DNA of 64,000 nt, taken from assembly GCA_000729835.1 (NCBI GenBank), contig JFHB01000025.1, positions 1 to 64,000 of the forward strand, in the 5' to 3' direction. Position 1 is the stretch's first letter. Each line of letters opens with the position of its first letter. Positions 22,245 to 33,497 of the stretch are shown one piece after another. A program made the position numbers and the translations under genes. The notes under the pieces were generated by a model. That model saw only the letters and a program-made list of their open reading frames with translations. It did not search any database and was not told where the DNA came from. The DNA comes from Atkinsonella hypoxylon (lineage: Eukaryota > Ascomycota > Sordariomycetes > Hypocreales > Clavicipitaceae).

Positions 22245-24231
22245 ATGTCTTCTCTCGTCTCCGACTTCATCAATCCTGTTCTACGCCAAGCTCGCCGTTT
22301 CTCCGGGATATCACGAACGACATTGACAGGTGATGACCATGAGAAACCCAACTCGGCCGATGGGGAGACAATAAGCGACTCCAGCATAGCCGAGGACACA
22401 TTGGTTGAGGAGCCCGAGTCCCCAATGTCGCATCCAGACCCCGTCACGAGGCCAGAGACGCCACGCTCTCGTCCGATTAGCACGTCAACACAAGAAACTA
22501 GAGTTGACGAAGCTATTGATTCATCTCCAATCATTGACGAGGCGCCTCGAGATCACTTGGGCTTTCCTCTATCTTCTAAGAGAGGACGTGTGATACCAGA
22601 GGATGATGGAATGCGCGAATTAAGAAAGCAAATCCAGGCCATTAACGCCCAGAATATTTCCTCGGAACAAAAAGCCCGGCAAATGCACGAGCTCTTACTG
22701 GGAGGCTACCGATCATCACGTCTCATCGCCCCACGCAGTATACAGACCCCTCCAGTTGACGAAGAATTACCAAGTCTTGCTTGGGAGCAATCCACCTCAC
22801 CAGGGCCCTTAGAAACAATAAAGTCATGGTACAATCAATCTGCAGCAGAGAAAAGATACATCCTGAGCGAAAGCGACCTTGCTCCGACACATGCACCTCT
22901 CCGCCAGCGCAAGGGCTCGGATGATGATTTGCAGAACCAATGCTCCTCTGCGGCCCCAGAAACGCAAGCACCTCTCGGCTGCCAACATTATGAGCGAAAT
23001 GTCAAGCTGCAATGCTTCACGTGCAAGAAATGGTACACTTGTCGCTTCTGTCATGATTCCAAGGAAGACCATAGCCTCATTCGAAGAGAGACAAGGAACA
23101 TGCTCTGCATGCTTTGCGGCACGCCACAAAAGGCATCTGACATGTGCATAAACTGTGGTGAAATTTCAGCACAGTATTACTGTAACATTTGCAAACTTTG
23201 GGAAAACAGAAAGAGTAAACCGATCTATCACTGCAACGACTGCGGTATTTGCAGGCGCGGCTTGGGTCTTGGCAAGGACTTTTTCCACTGCAAGGTGAGC
23301 AGCGATTATTATTGTTTTATTGTTATTGGTCATGTCACTGATCTGCTAACACGACGCGTAGACATGCCGAGCATGCATAACCATATCAATTCAAAGCTCA
23401 CATAAATGTATCGAACGCTCCACAGATTGTAACTGTCCAATTTGTGGAGATTACATGTTCACATCACCCAAGCCTGTAGTCTTCATGCCGTGTGGTCACA
23501 GCATACATAAGAGGTGCTATGATCAGCACATGAAGGTTTCTTATAAATGCCCCATCTGCAACAAGAGTTTGGCCAACATGGAAACTCAATTCCGAAACCT
23601 GGACGTGGCCATTCTCAGTCAGCCGATGCCATCCGAGTTTCGAGACACCAGAGCCACGGTTTTATGCAACGATTGTTCTGGGAAATGCGTCGTCCTATAT
23701 CATTGGCTTGGTCTTAAATGCTCGATATGTCAATCTTATAACACAGTAGAGCTTCAGATCCACGGACATGGCAGCCAAGAGCTTCAGACTGCGACAGAGC
23801 GGACCGAAGCTATGAACGTTCAAGCGCAGCAGCAGGCAGACCTCCAGCATAACGTGATGAATTCTCCCGCAGCACCATATGCCGGTACCTCCGCTGCCAG
23901 CACCTGGATACCTACCAGGCGGCGGCACTCTTCTCATGGTGTCGAGCTCCAGCATCGCGCGCCAAGCCGATTTGCCCGCTCCTTGTCTCCGCTCGAAACT
24001 GCGCTAGAAGGTATGATGGCACACGGAGCGGCGGAACTCGACTCAGATGATGATATTTTCGGCTTCTGGAGGGGGTCGAGGAGCCAAGAGGACGAGGACG
24101 AGGAGGACGAGCTGAGTGACGGAGACTCAAACGATGACGCAGAGGACAGTGATGGCGCTCTTGAAGTTGATGACGACGACGACGACGATGATGATGATGA
24201 TGATGATATTCTCCTGATTGGGCATAGGTAA
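22245..24231 (+). CDS. CHY and RING-H2 zinc-finger protein, probable E3 ubiquitin ligase (RCHY1/Pirh2 type)
   Basis: Exons 22245-23294 and 23362-24231 give 639 aa. The start is the first ATG in frame (MSSLVSDFIN). Residues 1-243 are low-complexity. A CHY zinc finger begins at GCQHYERNVKLQC (Cys246, His248), followed by the CTCHY domain (CNICKLWE, YHCNDCGICR). A RING-H2 finger has its ligands at Cys375, Cys378, Cys394, His396, His399, Cys402, Cys413 and Cys416. A zinc-ribbon-like CNDC...CSIC pair follows. The C-terminus is strongly acidic (about 12 consecutive Asp before ILLIGHR). The order CHY-CTCHY-RING-zinc ribbon matches human RCHY1 and fungal homologues. Substrates are unknown. The intron splits the domain between CTCHY and RING in phase 0. 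Confidence 0.9.
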
Positions 24232-24637
24232 ACAGGTCGGCGTCCAGCATTATGGTATCTTGAAGAGTGAAGAAGGGCTAGGTTTCTTTTGATGGGAAGA
24301 CACGGTATTGAGGCGTTTAGGAGCAGGATTTCGTCGAACAGGGAACTATCCATCATTGATTCCACGAAACGATTTTGGGGCGTCTGCGCAAGGAATAGTG
24401 ATTAGGGATTAGAGATGGCCATAGCATAAGAATGACGACATGACACAGCAATCCATGAAGCACAACGTTCTTGCTGTGTCCGAAAACAAGAAATGTTCCA
24501 GAACACCGTTGAGTGAGGGATACAATATATTCCAAAGCAGTCTGTTCGCCTCAGCCAATAACTCCAATGCTTTTCTCTGTAATAGGTGTGATAGAATTTC
24601 CACAAGATAATGCGTAAGTTACAAAGCCATCACATTA
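24232..24637. other. Convergent 3' intergenic region
   Basis: Spacer between the 3' ends of the CHY gene and MZT1. No gene recognised; short frames only. Confidence 0.5.
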
Positions 24638-24989
24638 TCAAGCCTGATTCTCCGCCATCCGCTCCTCTACCAGCGCAGCCTCCTGCCTCAACTCCTTAAT
24701 CACTTGCTACAGAAGCATTAGAATAGCATTACATAGAAACACATCAAGATGAATTCTTACAGCCAGGGCTTCTGGATTTACACCCCTTTCAATCAAAGAT
24801 ACGCAGATTGAAATGGCCCTCCTGTCGAGCTGACAGTTCTGTAGCGCGCATTAGTCCCAGGTCGGTTACAGGGGCCACTCGTTCCCAGCATTAAACGGCA
24901 GGCACGGCAGAACGAACCAGCAGCGTGGAGATTTCGTGAAGAATATCGACTGCTTGTTGAGCGCTTGCGCGCTTGTCGGGTTCGGGCAT
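24638..24989 (-). CDS. MZT1: Mitotic-spindle organizing protein 1 (MOZART1)
   Basis: A tiny three-exon gene on the minus strand: 24918-24989 (72 nt), 24761-24838 (78 nt) and 24638-24706 (69 nt), all in phase 0, giving 72 aa, the usual MZT1 size. MZT1 binds gamma-tubulin complex proteins and recruits the complex to microtubule-organizing centres. The three exons read QQAVDILHEISTLL, then NCQLDRRAISICVSLIERGV with NPEALA, then QVIKELRQEAALVEE, which is the whole MZT1 helical signature in order. No single open frame contains it, so ORF-based annotation would miss it. The start (MPEPDKRASA) is the only ATG that fits. The kinetochore gene SPC25 lies 397 bp upstream on the same strand. Confidence 0.93.
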
Positions 24990-25386
24990 TATTGGTGCGG
25001 GTGGAGGTTTGCGTGGTCGTGGTGGGGGTTGACGCGGACGCGATGGCGGGGGTTGTAGGAGAACTTTGGGAAGAAGGAAAACCAATGTTCATGCATAACC
25101 CAAGTAGTGGCTTTCACGTGCTTTCACTCTTTACCGTTCTTGGCGTGCCTTTTCTCTTTTTTTTTTTTTTTCCTTTGATTGTATAAACTTGTCTGCTGTT
25201 TAGCTGCAACGCATTCTAGTCTATGTTAATACAAGACGGAAATGTCGCCAAAGTGCATAGATAAAACACTTCATCATAGTCAGTAACCAACACCAATGCA
25301 TTACATGCACAGCCACATGATTCAGGAGCAACTTGGTACGGCATTAAATGGCAGGATTTCACGTTACATGTATTCAAACACAACAG
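24990..25386. other. Intergenic: MZT1 promoter and SPC25 3' end
   Basis: It contains a T-run at about 25158-25171, just upstream of MZT1 on its strand as an A-run. No gene recognised. Confidence 0.5.
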
Positions 25387-26252
25387 TCAAGACTTCATGG
25401 CTTCCACAAACAACTCCCGCATACCCTTCAGCAGAACCACCAACTCCCTCGACTCGTTGACCCTCTCCAAAACCTTTTCCACAGACTCTCTTTTCAGTTT
25501 CGGGCGGCAATGCTTCACATCATACTCCCGCGAGCTCGTCGACAGCTCGAACCACGCCTCTCGCTCCCAGTTCTTCTCATCAATATGCGTAAACACAAAC
25601 TTGAGTCGGTCATCCTTCCCGGCGCCTTCGATCCTCAGACACAGGTTTGTGATCCAGAAGTCTAGCTCTGGCACGTTGAACCTCTGCTGCGCTTCTTGCT
25701 GCTCGGCATGAGCGCGCTGCGCGGCTAGGCGGGACTCAATCTCGGCCTGCGTCTGGGCAATCTGCTTCTTGAGGTTGTCTCGTGATGCGAGATGTGCGTC
25801 GCGTTGGGCGGCGAGCGATGAAATGGCGGCTTCCATCTCGCGCGTTTCGGCTTCTTCTTTTTCAAGGGTTTGTTGGTACGTAGAGGTCTTGACCTGCACG
25901 ATCTCAATGTCTTTCTTCTTCATGCGCTGGTCCTCTGCGCGATTTGAAAACTCGTGTCAGCTTGTATACCTAGGAGGAGAGGTCCAAGGGTGTATGTGAG
26001 CTGTTATACGTCTTTCATCGTACCTTGGAGTTCAGCAACGTTCATACGGAACTGATTGCGCTCTTCGAGCACGCGCTTTCGTCCTTGCTCGATGAAGGCG
26101 TCAAATTTGGCTGTGAACTTGGCCATGCGATCGCGCAAATCATCAAATCCGAAATTGATGCTGGGGAGCGTGTCTGCAACGGAAGGCCCGACTGGCGCCA
26201 TGGTTTGTCGGTTGCCGCTGGCGGAGAATGATGGTTCGAAGACGGTTGCCAT
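25387..26252 (-). CDS. SPC25: Kinetochore protein Spc25 (Ndc80 complex)
   Basis: Minus-strand exons 26024-26252 and 25387-25934 give 258 aa. Spc25 pairs with Spc24 in the Ndc80 complex, which links kinetochores to spindle microtubules. The N-terminal third contains FGFDDLRDRMAKFTAKFD. A long coiled coil runs from about 60 to 160 (RKRVLEERNQFRMNVAELQ, TLEKEEAETREMEA, DNLKKQIAQTQAEIESRL). The C-terminal globular RWD-like domain starts at NVPELDFWITNLCLRIEGAG, the most characteristic Spc25 block. Splicing in phase 1 restores ELQEDQRMKKKD. It is divergent from RRN6 with 453 bp between the starts. Confidence 0.93.
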
Positions 26253-26705
26253 CTTTGCGTTATATATTTCGCAAAGTTGAACGTTCTGCTTTTGTTCCAG
26301 CGCTGCGTCGGTGGTAACCGGAGAGAGAAAGAAGATCTAAGTGGTGTGGGCTCCATGGCGGAATTGACGATGTTTACCCCAATCGGGCTGTTGTCTGGCC
26401 AACGCACTGATCCATAAGAAACATGAGTAAGTCACGTGCTCCTTTTGAGGCTCCATCAATCAACGAACACAGTAGCACGGCACAGAGGGACTGATAATAG
26501 ATAATAGATGCATCTCGAAAAGTGAAATTGTAGCACAACATCTTCATGAATCTCACGTGCCCACCCCAAATATGATTCTGTGAGGCCCCGCGCCGCATTA
26601 GAGTCTTTAAATGATCTTCATTGTTTCTGTGCCCCTCTGTGTCGTCAAGGATGAGCAGAATCATAGTCAACCTTTTGTCTCTCTGGAATCCTCCGCTTGG
26701 CCCCA
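26253..26705. promoter_or_regulatory. Bidirectional promoter, SPC25 / RRN6
   Basis: A compact 453-bp interval separates the divergent ATGs of SPC25 and RRN6 and must hold both promoters. CACGTG-like cores occur (TCACGTGC at about 26433 and 26555). No gene fits inside. Confidence 0.45.
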
Positions 26706-29700
26706 ATGGCTGATGATTGGAGATTCGCGGACCTGCATCTAGGTCAGCCTGGGCTTTTGACATATATTCGTTCTAGTGACCCTGAGAACCAGCCTGGCGT
26801 CTTGCACACTGCCAGGCTTACATCAAACGGTAAGTGGCAGCTCTCGAGCGCTCACATTCCAGAGCACCTTTCTTACGCTATCGTGTAGCACTACAATTTA
26901 GAATTGTAGGGTCAGCAGCTGAGTTGTATGCGTCGTCAAGAACTCCAGTTCCAGATGCCTCATCGAGAACAAGGGAGAAACTTAAGGTTCAAGGACGATG
27001 GCTCTCGAATTCTTACCCCGAAGCCCTTATTGGCGGAGCCCACGCCTTCACAGATATGCTGAAAGAAAACCTAGATCGGTCAGGGCAGTCTGAAAATCCC
27101 GAGAATGAAGGATCTCGCCTTGCATTGGGTGAGATGACTGACATAAGAATCCCTTCGCAACCAACTGGGATGCCAGTGCTCGCAGCCGTCACGGGTGAAT
27201 CAGGTCAAAAATTGCGGCTATCAAAAGTCAACCAATCGCAGTGGCAGTGGGATGAGCATGAAGCCGTACTTCTTCACATTTCGTTTGTCGATCCCAACCA
27301 ACGGGAAGACGAAACAATCTGGATCGGAGACGGGTTGCCGATCATGAATGTCAGATTTGAGACTTCTTATTGGCAATCGAGGAAAGTCCGATGGCTTATT
27401 ATTCAAACAAAATCGTCGGTCACCATTCTACAGCCCGAGTATCATCATGTTCCAGTACCAGACCATGCTAGACCAGAATCAGACTTTTTCCAGGCTCCAT
27501 CATATTTAGCTGCAAATCCAATGATTACTCTTCACCATCATGAGACTGGTGGTAATGAGCTCTCCGATTTCTGGTTCAATCCGGCGACTATAGGCTCTCT
27601 TCCACAGCTAGGCGTCATCGATCAATGTGGCTACTGGAGCGTTTGGAGTTTGTTGGGAACATGGCAACTGGGTATGAACACACTACGGTTGTCACTGGAT
27701 AAATGTGGGCATATATCTGAGGGGCTTCTGGCATCAATGCCGCCTCCCTCAAATCGTCCAACCCAGCGGCATGGTATGCTGCGAGTTGGGCGAACTGATT
27801 TGGAAGATCCCCTAGGCGCACCCATCAAACGCGAGCCGGCATGTCATGGTAGTAGTGGGAAACCACAGCGTACCCTGATCTGGAATGCCCAACAAATGGT
27901 GTTCCTTGACCTGGAGACTGACAGATTGCTGCCTAGATTGGACATACTTCAACAATCAAGACTGGCACCAGACTGGATTCTCCAGGTCGCGATAAGCCCA
28001 TGCGACGATAATTACGTGTTTGTCTTGACTACCCGACGAATTATCTGGCTAGATCTATCACTTACTCACGGCAATTCCGATAGGGAGTTGCGGCCTGCAA
28101 TGCTCGTTGCCTGTTCTCATGTGGGTTTTGGCAATGATGATTCTAGGATGTCTCTCTGTCGCGCATCGGGAGACGACCCAAGCAGCGTCATAGTTTTTAT
28201 ATACTCTCCCTTGATGGAGGAGCTGACCGTGTATTGGTTCAACTTCTCTGCAGAGACAAGGCTCCCGCAGTACCATCGATACATTACTTCATTATCATTG
28301 GGAGAACAAGGGCTACCTTTCAGCGGGATTCAACGGATATTGGTGAGTCCGGCGAAACTTGACGCATCCGCGGCAACAGACGAACCTGGACTTGGAGCAG
28401 AGTATATACACAGCAACGTGAATTTTTATCAAGTGCTTATCTTGGGCGAGGATTTGAGCATTCGTTATTGTGTTTGTGCCAGTACAATCAACTCGGAGCT
28501 GGAGATTACTCTGCCGATGTTTCGAGTCGCTTGGTCGCCTTCAGGGGAACGTAAGCTCTGGAAGAGAAAACGCAAACGCTTTCTCAAGCATCTTGGAGGC
28601 ACGTTCGTAATACCCGATGAACTGACGGACGAGAGCCTGGAAACCCTGCTGAGACGGAAAGTTACCAAGAATGATGATGAGACAATCACCAGTGAAGCTG
28701 TCTTGCTCAGGTCTCGTCCTATTCCTCTGAAGCTGGGTCGCATTTGCCATGAGATTGCTTCTGATCTGCAAACTGCGGTTCGTCATGGACCATGCGGGTT
28801 GCCGGCAGAATTGGCACCCATGGTGAGGAGAATCATTGAATATGGCGTGGTGGAAAACGAATGCATTCCTCTCACATCATGGTAAGCAAATATGCTGCTT
28901 GTTTCCTGTGAAGGTCTACTAATATTGAACGGAAGGATGCAATTATTCTCCGATATTCAGGAGCCTATTTCGCACACTAGCATCAGCGATGGCAGGGAGC
29001 TAGATGTCGAGGACCTTTTAGGAGCTATGGGGGACCATGTCATCATCAGCCGGCTCACGAGGTGTGTGGCGGATGAAGAGCCTAGCTCACCTTTGGCATT
29101 CAAATCTTTAATGAGGCAGTTTTCGGATCTGTGGCTTGACTCTACTACATGTGACCTTCCATCAGAGATCCAGCATATGCGACGTGTCTGGGTGTCTGAG
29201 GTTGCGAGAGACTTTTTCCTGTCTAGTTATGGCTTCATGTTGGAGGATGCTCGCCTTTTGGGAACAAGTTCCTCCAGTGCTGAAGACCAAACCCATGGTG
29301 AGACTCTTTCTCAGCCATCGAGCCAGCTTCCACAACGCAGCTCAATCATCGCGTCATCGCCGCCTACCGAATCTCTCCCATCGCAGGAGGCCTCAGTAGA
29401 TGCTGCCTTCCAGCGTTTGCGACTTCTCGCTCCGACGTTGGAACGAGGCACACTGGGCTTCCTGAAACCGCCAAGGACGCTTTCTTACTGGCCCACGGAA
29501 CGAGGGGTTGACACAGATAACTATGTTTCTTCCGTTGTGGTGGCCGAAGAGGAAAAGTTCTCGCACATCAAACAGCGACGCAAGATGGTCAAGGCGAAGA
29601 AAAAGGCCAAGGCTGAGAGGTACAGGCTTCTAGGCTTCAAGCGACAAGACTTTCCAGCAAGTAACGATACTCGTGAGGAAGATTCAGTCATGGAGGGCCG

Positions 29701-29866
29701 ACGACAGCCCGCGATGCAAATCATGTCCAGTCAACGAGCTGGTCCGGACTCATCGCAGAGCTTCGGTGTGGCTGGTCCGTCTCTAACCATGAGTCAACCG
29801 GTTTCAGGTGCATTCGGAGACAGGAAAAAGGTGAAGAAGAGCAAGAGGAAGAGCGGGTTCAGATAG
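26706..29866 (+). CDS. RRN6: RNA polymerase I core-factor subunit Rrn6-like
   Basis: Exons 26706-26829, 26910-28881 and 28936-29866 give 1008 aa. Rrn6, with Rrn7 and Rrn11, forms the core factor that places RNA polymerase I on rDNA promoters in the nucleolus. Exon 1 opens with MADDWRFADLHLGQPG, like the short N-terminal motif of the family. The middle contains a beta-propeller-like part (ILQVAISPCDDNYVFVLTTRR then IIWLDLSL). The extreme C-terminus has SQPVSGAFGDRKKVKKSKRK, a proline/glycine then poly-basic ending typical of filamentous-fungal RRN6 proteins and likely a nuclear or nucleolar signal. The first intron end is chosen at TTGTAG (26909), because the nearer TAG at 26888 would break the frame. 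The introns are 80 and 54 nt. Confidence 0.85.
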
Positions 29867-30246
29867 TTCATGGCTAACAGAGCGGGGAGTCACTGCTACA
29901 AGGAGAAAACGGCTTCATCTTAAACTCTGACCTGTATCCAAGTTCTACCCTTGCGGATAATCATTGGATTTTTATTTATACGTGCCTATTTGATATCCAG
30001 ACGTAGTTTGAAGGTGTGTCTGCATGAGCATATTCTCCAGATTGTTGTCGAGCTGGAGATGCTGGAGATGCTGTGGTGAATCCATTCATGATAGCGGGGC
30101 ACTTGATCCCCACCACCGACATCTCGAGGAAGGACATGGCTGCAGTTCCGACCAAGCTACCGACCAAGAGGCATTTTCATCGAATAATTTTCCGTCCATC
30201 ACAAGTTTCCGCCCAGATTCAAGACAACTCGCGACCTTGTTAGACC
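29867..30246. other. Intergenic: RRN6 3' end and PITH-gene promoter
   Basis: No gene recognised. Short CTGGAGATG repeats occur at about 30051-30073. Confidence 0.5.
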
Positions 30247-31042
30247 ATGTCCCGCTGCCAAGACGAACACGCTGGCCACGGTGGGCACGGCCATGATCAT
30301 GACCATGAACACGACCATGAACACGACATCACGCCAGCTCTGCAATCCTCACTGTACCAGCAGATCAACTTTGACGAAATCACGACGCTTAACGAATCGC
30401 GAAGAGATGCCGGAAAGGCCATTGTCAAGAAGACGTGGGCGGAGAGACTGAGCGCTGAGCCTGAGCTGGAGAGTGATGCGGACGAGCAGCTTCTTATGAC
30501 TGTGCCGTGAGTTGATCTGATCAGCCCTTGTTTGGCCTGCGGTTTTCTGTACCACAGTCCTACACACTCAAATCGAAGAGTTTGTTTCAACACTAAGAAA
30601 TACTAACAAGATACCCAGTTTCACAGCCCAGGTCAAGCTGCACTCCATCCTCCTCCGCACTTCTCCCTCCCCTTCTGCCCCCAAGACGCTCCATCTCTAC
30701 ATCAACCAGGACAACCTAGACTTTGCTACAACCGAGGATCTCGATCCCGTCCAGAAGATTGAGCTGTCGCAGACGTCGGACGTACAGGAGATACCGGTCA
30801 AGAGAGCGCTATTCGGCAAGGTACAGCGGCTGGTTCTCTTCTTTGTGGACAATTTCGGGCATGGAGACGAGCATGTCTCGCGCATCAGCTACGTTGGCTT
30901 CAAGGGGGAATGGACGCGGTTGGGAAAGGCGCCGACGAATATCCTGTATGAGGCGGCGCCGCAGCCTGGGGATCATAAGCTGAAGGGGACGAGCATGGAT
31001 CAGATGGGGAGTGGGGTTGGGGGGAGAGGACCGGGGGTGTGA
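30247..31042 (+). CDS. PITH-domain protein
   Basis: Exons 30247-30506 and 30619-31042 give 227 aa. The intron ends after a perfect TACTAAC branch point (30601-30607). The N-terminus is a His-rich segment (HGHDHDHEHDHEHD), followed by the PITH domain (proteasome-interacting domain, DUF1000, also found on thioredoxin-like TXNL1): QINFDEITTLNES, VKLHSILLRT, LHLYINQDNLDF, FFVDNFGHGDEHVSRISY and GFKGEWTRLGKAPTN are all characteristic. TXNL1's PITH domain binds the 26S proteasome; here no thioredoxin domain is present, as usual in the stand-alone fungal and PITHD1 proteins. The His-rich start could bind metal. Confidence 0.93.
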
Positions 31043-31400
31043 GGTGTCTACTCTTGATCGTCGTTGTCAGTTTAGGCAATGAGTCAGTCTGTTGCTATTG
31101 AAAGAGTTCAAGGTGGTTGGTGTCGCGATTTTTACGACCACGAATCGAATGTCTCTCTGTATGCGTGAGTGAGAGCCGTCCATAGGTCAATCGTGGTGGT
31201 GTCGGCAAGTAGCTGTGGCCCCTCATCCGACATATACCCGGCCAATACGCGCAGTGCAGGCAAGCTCCCGCCGAAATTTCAAAACGGAGCAAAGCGAAGC
31301 AGCAAAGCATACCGAACGAATACCTTCAATTGGGACTTAGCCACCAGCCCAACATCTCCATCCATATCCAACATCCAACATTAACTACAACCGTACGGCC
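31043..31400. other. Intergenic: PITH-gene 3' end and uL3m promoter
   Basis: No gene recognised. A CATCCATATCCAACATCC-type leader precedes the next start. Confidence 0.5.
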
Positions 31401-32414
31401 ATGCCGCCCCGACTGTCGTTAAGGGTGGCCTTCCCACGGCCATCTGCCCTCATCGCCAACGAGTCTCCTCGCCGCCTGCTCCTCCTGCCCCTTGTACCCC
31501 AGCGCGGCGTTCAATACGGCTGGTCGACAGCACCACCACGGTCCAAGCACCAACGCTTCAATCAGCCCAACTCGGGGCTTCCTGCTCTCACCACCGGACC
31601 TGCCGCTGCGCTGAAGCGCCGGGAGAACACGACCCCCCTCCGAACCGGCGTGCTCGCCACCAAGAAAGGCATGACGAGCATGTTCGTCGGCAAGACGCGT
31701 GTGCCCTGCACGGTCCTCCAGCTCGACCAGGTGCAAGTGGTGGCGAACAAGACGAGAGAACGACACGGCTACTGGGCCGTCCAGATTGGCGCTGGCTCGC
31801 GGCCGCCCAAGAACGTGACGAGTCCGCAGCTGGGCTACTACGAGGCCAAGGGCATGGCGCCCAAGAGCGAGCTGGCTGAGTTTATGGTCCGCGGTGAAGA
31901 CGGTCTCCTGCCCGTGGGCTCGCACCTGCTGCCGGACTGGTTTCAGGTCGGCCAGGACGTCGACGTGCGCGCCCGGTCGCGCGGCATGGGATTCGCGGGT
32001 GGCATGAAGCGGCACGGTTTCGCAGGCCAGGAGGCCTCGCACGGCAACTCCAAGAACCACCGTACGATCGGCACGACGGGCCCCTCGCAGGGCAGCGGTA
32101 GTCGCGTCCTGCCGGGCAAGAAGATGCCCGGGCGGATGGGTAACGAGTGGGTGACGGTGCAGAACCTCAAGGTCATCAAGGTCGACAACGAGCTGGGCAT
32201 CATTCTGGTCAGCGGTGCGGTGCCGGGACCCAAGGGCCGGACTGTCAAGGTGCAGGACGCGAAGAAGCGCAAGGCGCCTGCGTTGCCGCATCGCGAGAAG
32301 GTACTGAAGGAGTTGCGGGGTAGACATCCTGATGCCTCTGTGCAGCTCGAGATGGCGAGAAAGAGGCATTTGGAGATGAAGGAGCTGCGACAGTCAAAAG
32401 CGGCAGACTTGTAA
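31401..32414 (+). CDS. MRPL9: Mitochondrial large-ribosomal-subunit protein uL3m
   Basis: Single exon, 337 aa. It is the mitochondrial homologue of bacterial L3, which reaches toward the peptidyl-transferase centre of the large subunit. The first ~40 residues are Arg-rich without acids, a mitochondrial presequence (MPPRLSLRVAFPRPSAL). L3 signatures follow: GVLATKKGMTSMF, ARSRGMGFAGGMKRHGFAG, HGNSKNHRTIGTTGPSQGSG and PGKKMPGRMG, then NLKVIKVDNELGIILVSGAVPG. The coding sequence is GC-rich, giving a 316-codon antisense shadow frame, which I reject. Confidence 0.95.
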   Translation: MPPRLSLRVAFPRPSALIANESPRRLLLLPLVPQRGVQYGWSTAPPRSKHQRFNQPNSGLPALTTGPAAALKRRENTTPLRTGVLATKKGMTSMFVGKTRVPCTVLQLDQVQVVANKTRERHGYWAVQIGAGSRPPKNVTSPQLGYYEAKGMAPKSELAEFMVRGEDGLLPVGSHLLPDWFQVGQDVDVRARSRGMGFAGGMKRHGFAGQEASHGNSKNHRTIGTTGPSQGSGSRVLPGKKMPGRMGNEWVTVQNLKVIKVDNELGIILVSGAVPGPKGRTVKVQDAKKRKAPALPHREKVLKELRGRHPDASVQLEMARKRHLEMKELRQSKAADL

Positions 32415-32737
32415 GAATGTTGCTTTTGATGTGACATTAGTACTTTTTTTTTTTTTCCGACACCACTTAAAGAGCGGGTATTCAATTGTATGATATGGGA
32501 GTAGATTCGAGGGGTTTTTTTTTTTTTTTTTTTTTTACATGTACACTTCCCGACTATTGTACAGAACTTGTAAAGAAAAAAAAAAAAAAAAAAAGTTGGC
32601 TACCAAGTGATGTTGTATGCCACGAAGCAGAGACAAATTAAAAGGCGCATCGCCAACACCCGCATTCCACCGTCTCCCAGCTCATAGTGTCATTGGACCG
32701 CGCGTTGGACGTGGAAATGCTGAGCGCTTTTGCGCAC
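32415..32737. terminator. Convergent 3' region with long T and A homopolymers
   Basis: Spacer between the converging uL3m and COA1 genes. It carries T-runs at about 32445-32457 and 32514-32536 and an A-run at about 32575-32594. Read from either side, each gene meets a T- or A-run shortly past its stop codon, so these tracts may help 3' end formation for both genes. This is inference from position only. Confidence 0.35.
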
Positions 32738-33286
32738 TCATTTATTCAAAAGACCCTGCTGTCGAAACCCCCTCGTAGGATGCAAATCCTCCTCCTCAAA
32801 CGAACCCAGCCCATCATCCCCCATAAGGCCCTTGAACGGATCGCCCTCCTCAAGCAAATCAACCCATTCGCCATCCTCCGTCGTCAAACTCCACTCCGTC
32901 GTCTCGAAGAGCGACCGGGCCGACGGCCGATGGCTCGTAAACCGCATGGTAGCCCAGCCCTTGGACCCCCTGACGGTAAAGTAGATGTTGATGCGGCCCT
33001 GCATCTGGTTCATCTGGCCGCGGATCCAGGGGATCTGATGCTTGAAGTAGATGTCGTCGCCGAGGATGGCGCGCGCGCGGGCATTCGTGCGGAGGGCGTA
33101 CAGCGCGGACGCCACGACGGGCGACGATGTCTTCTGGTAGTTGAAGATGGCGAGGGAGCAGACGGTGACGATGGCGAGGAAGATGGGCAGGGTGCGGCTC
33201 CAGCGGAACTTGACTTGGCTGATTTCTGTGCGTAGACATTAGCATTGGGGCCAGAAATGGGGATTTCCATGGTCCCTTTATAACTT

Positions 33287-33317
<31 letters not shown>

Positions 33318-33497
33318 AATGACCGTACCGGGGAGTTCGCGATCAGCCCGTCGAGACATGAGCGGACCGTCGCCGGGCTTGGGAGCGGGCGTCATCCAGC
33401 GTCGGTGCAGCGCCGTAGGGCACCGTGATGGTGAGGCACCAGGTCTGCGTATGCGCAGCGAGGCCGCGAGCTTCTGTTGGGCGAGCCGCGAGAGCAT
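32738..33497 (-). CDS. COA1: Cytochrome c oxidase assembly factor Coa1-like
   Basis: Minus-strand exons 33329-33497 and 32738-33225 give 218 aa. Coa1 helps early Cox1 maturation at the mitochondrial inner membrane. MLSRLAQQKLAASLRIRRPG is a classic amphipathic presequence, and HRRWMTPAPKPGDGPLMSRR, found near the start of fungal Coa1, follows. A single membrane helix spans about 69-86 (LPIFLAIVTVCSLAIFNY). The intermembrane-space domain has SSPVVASALYALR, ARAILGDDIYFKHQIPWIRGQ and MNQMQGRINIYFTVRG, the Coa1/Tim21-type fold signature. Splicing is phase 1 (ELP|E|ISQVKF). The 103-nt intron contains a (TA)n(TG)n microsatellite (33288-33317). Confidence 0.87.

Noticed and set aside
31419..32369. 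316-codon minus-strand frame opposite uL3m
   Set aside because: It is the antisense of a clear, conserved mitochondrial ribosomal protein in GC-rich codons; no domain of its own.
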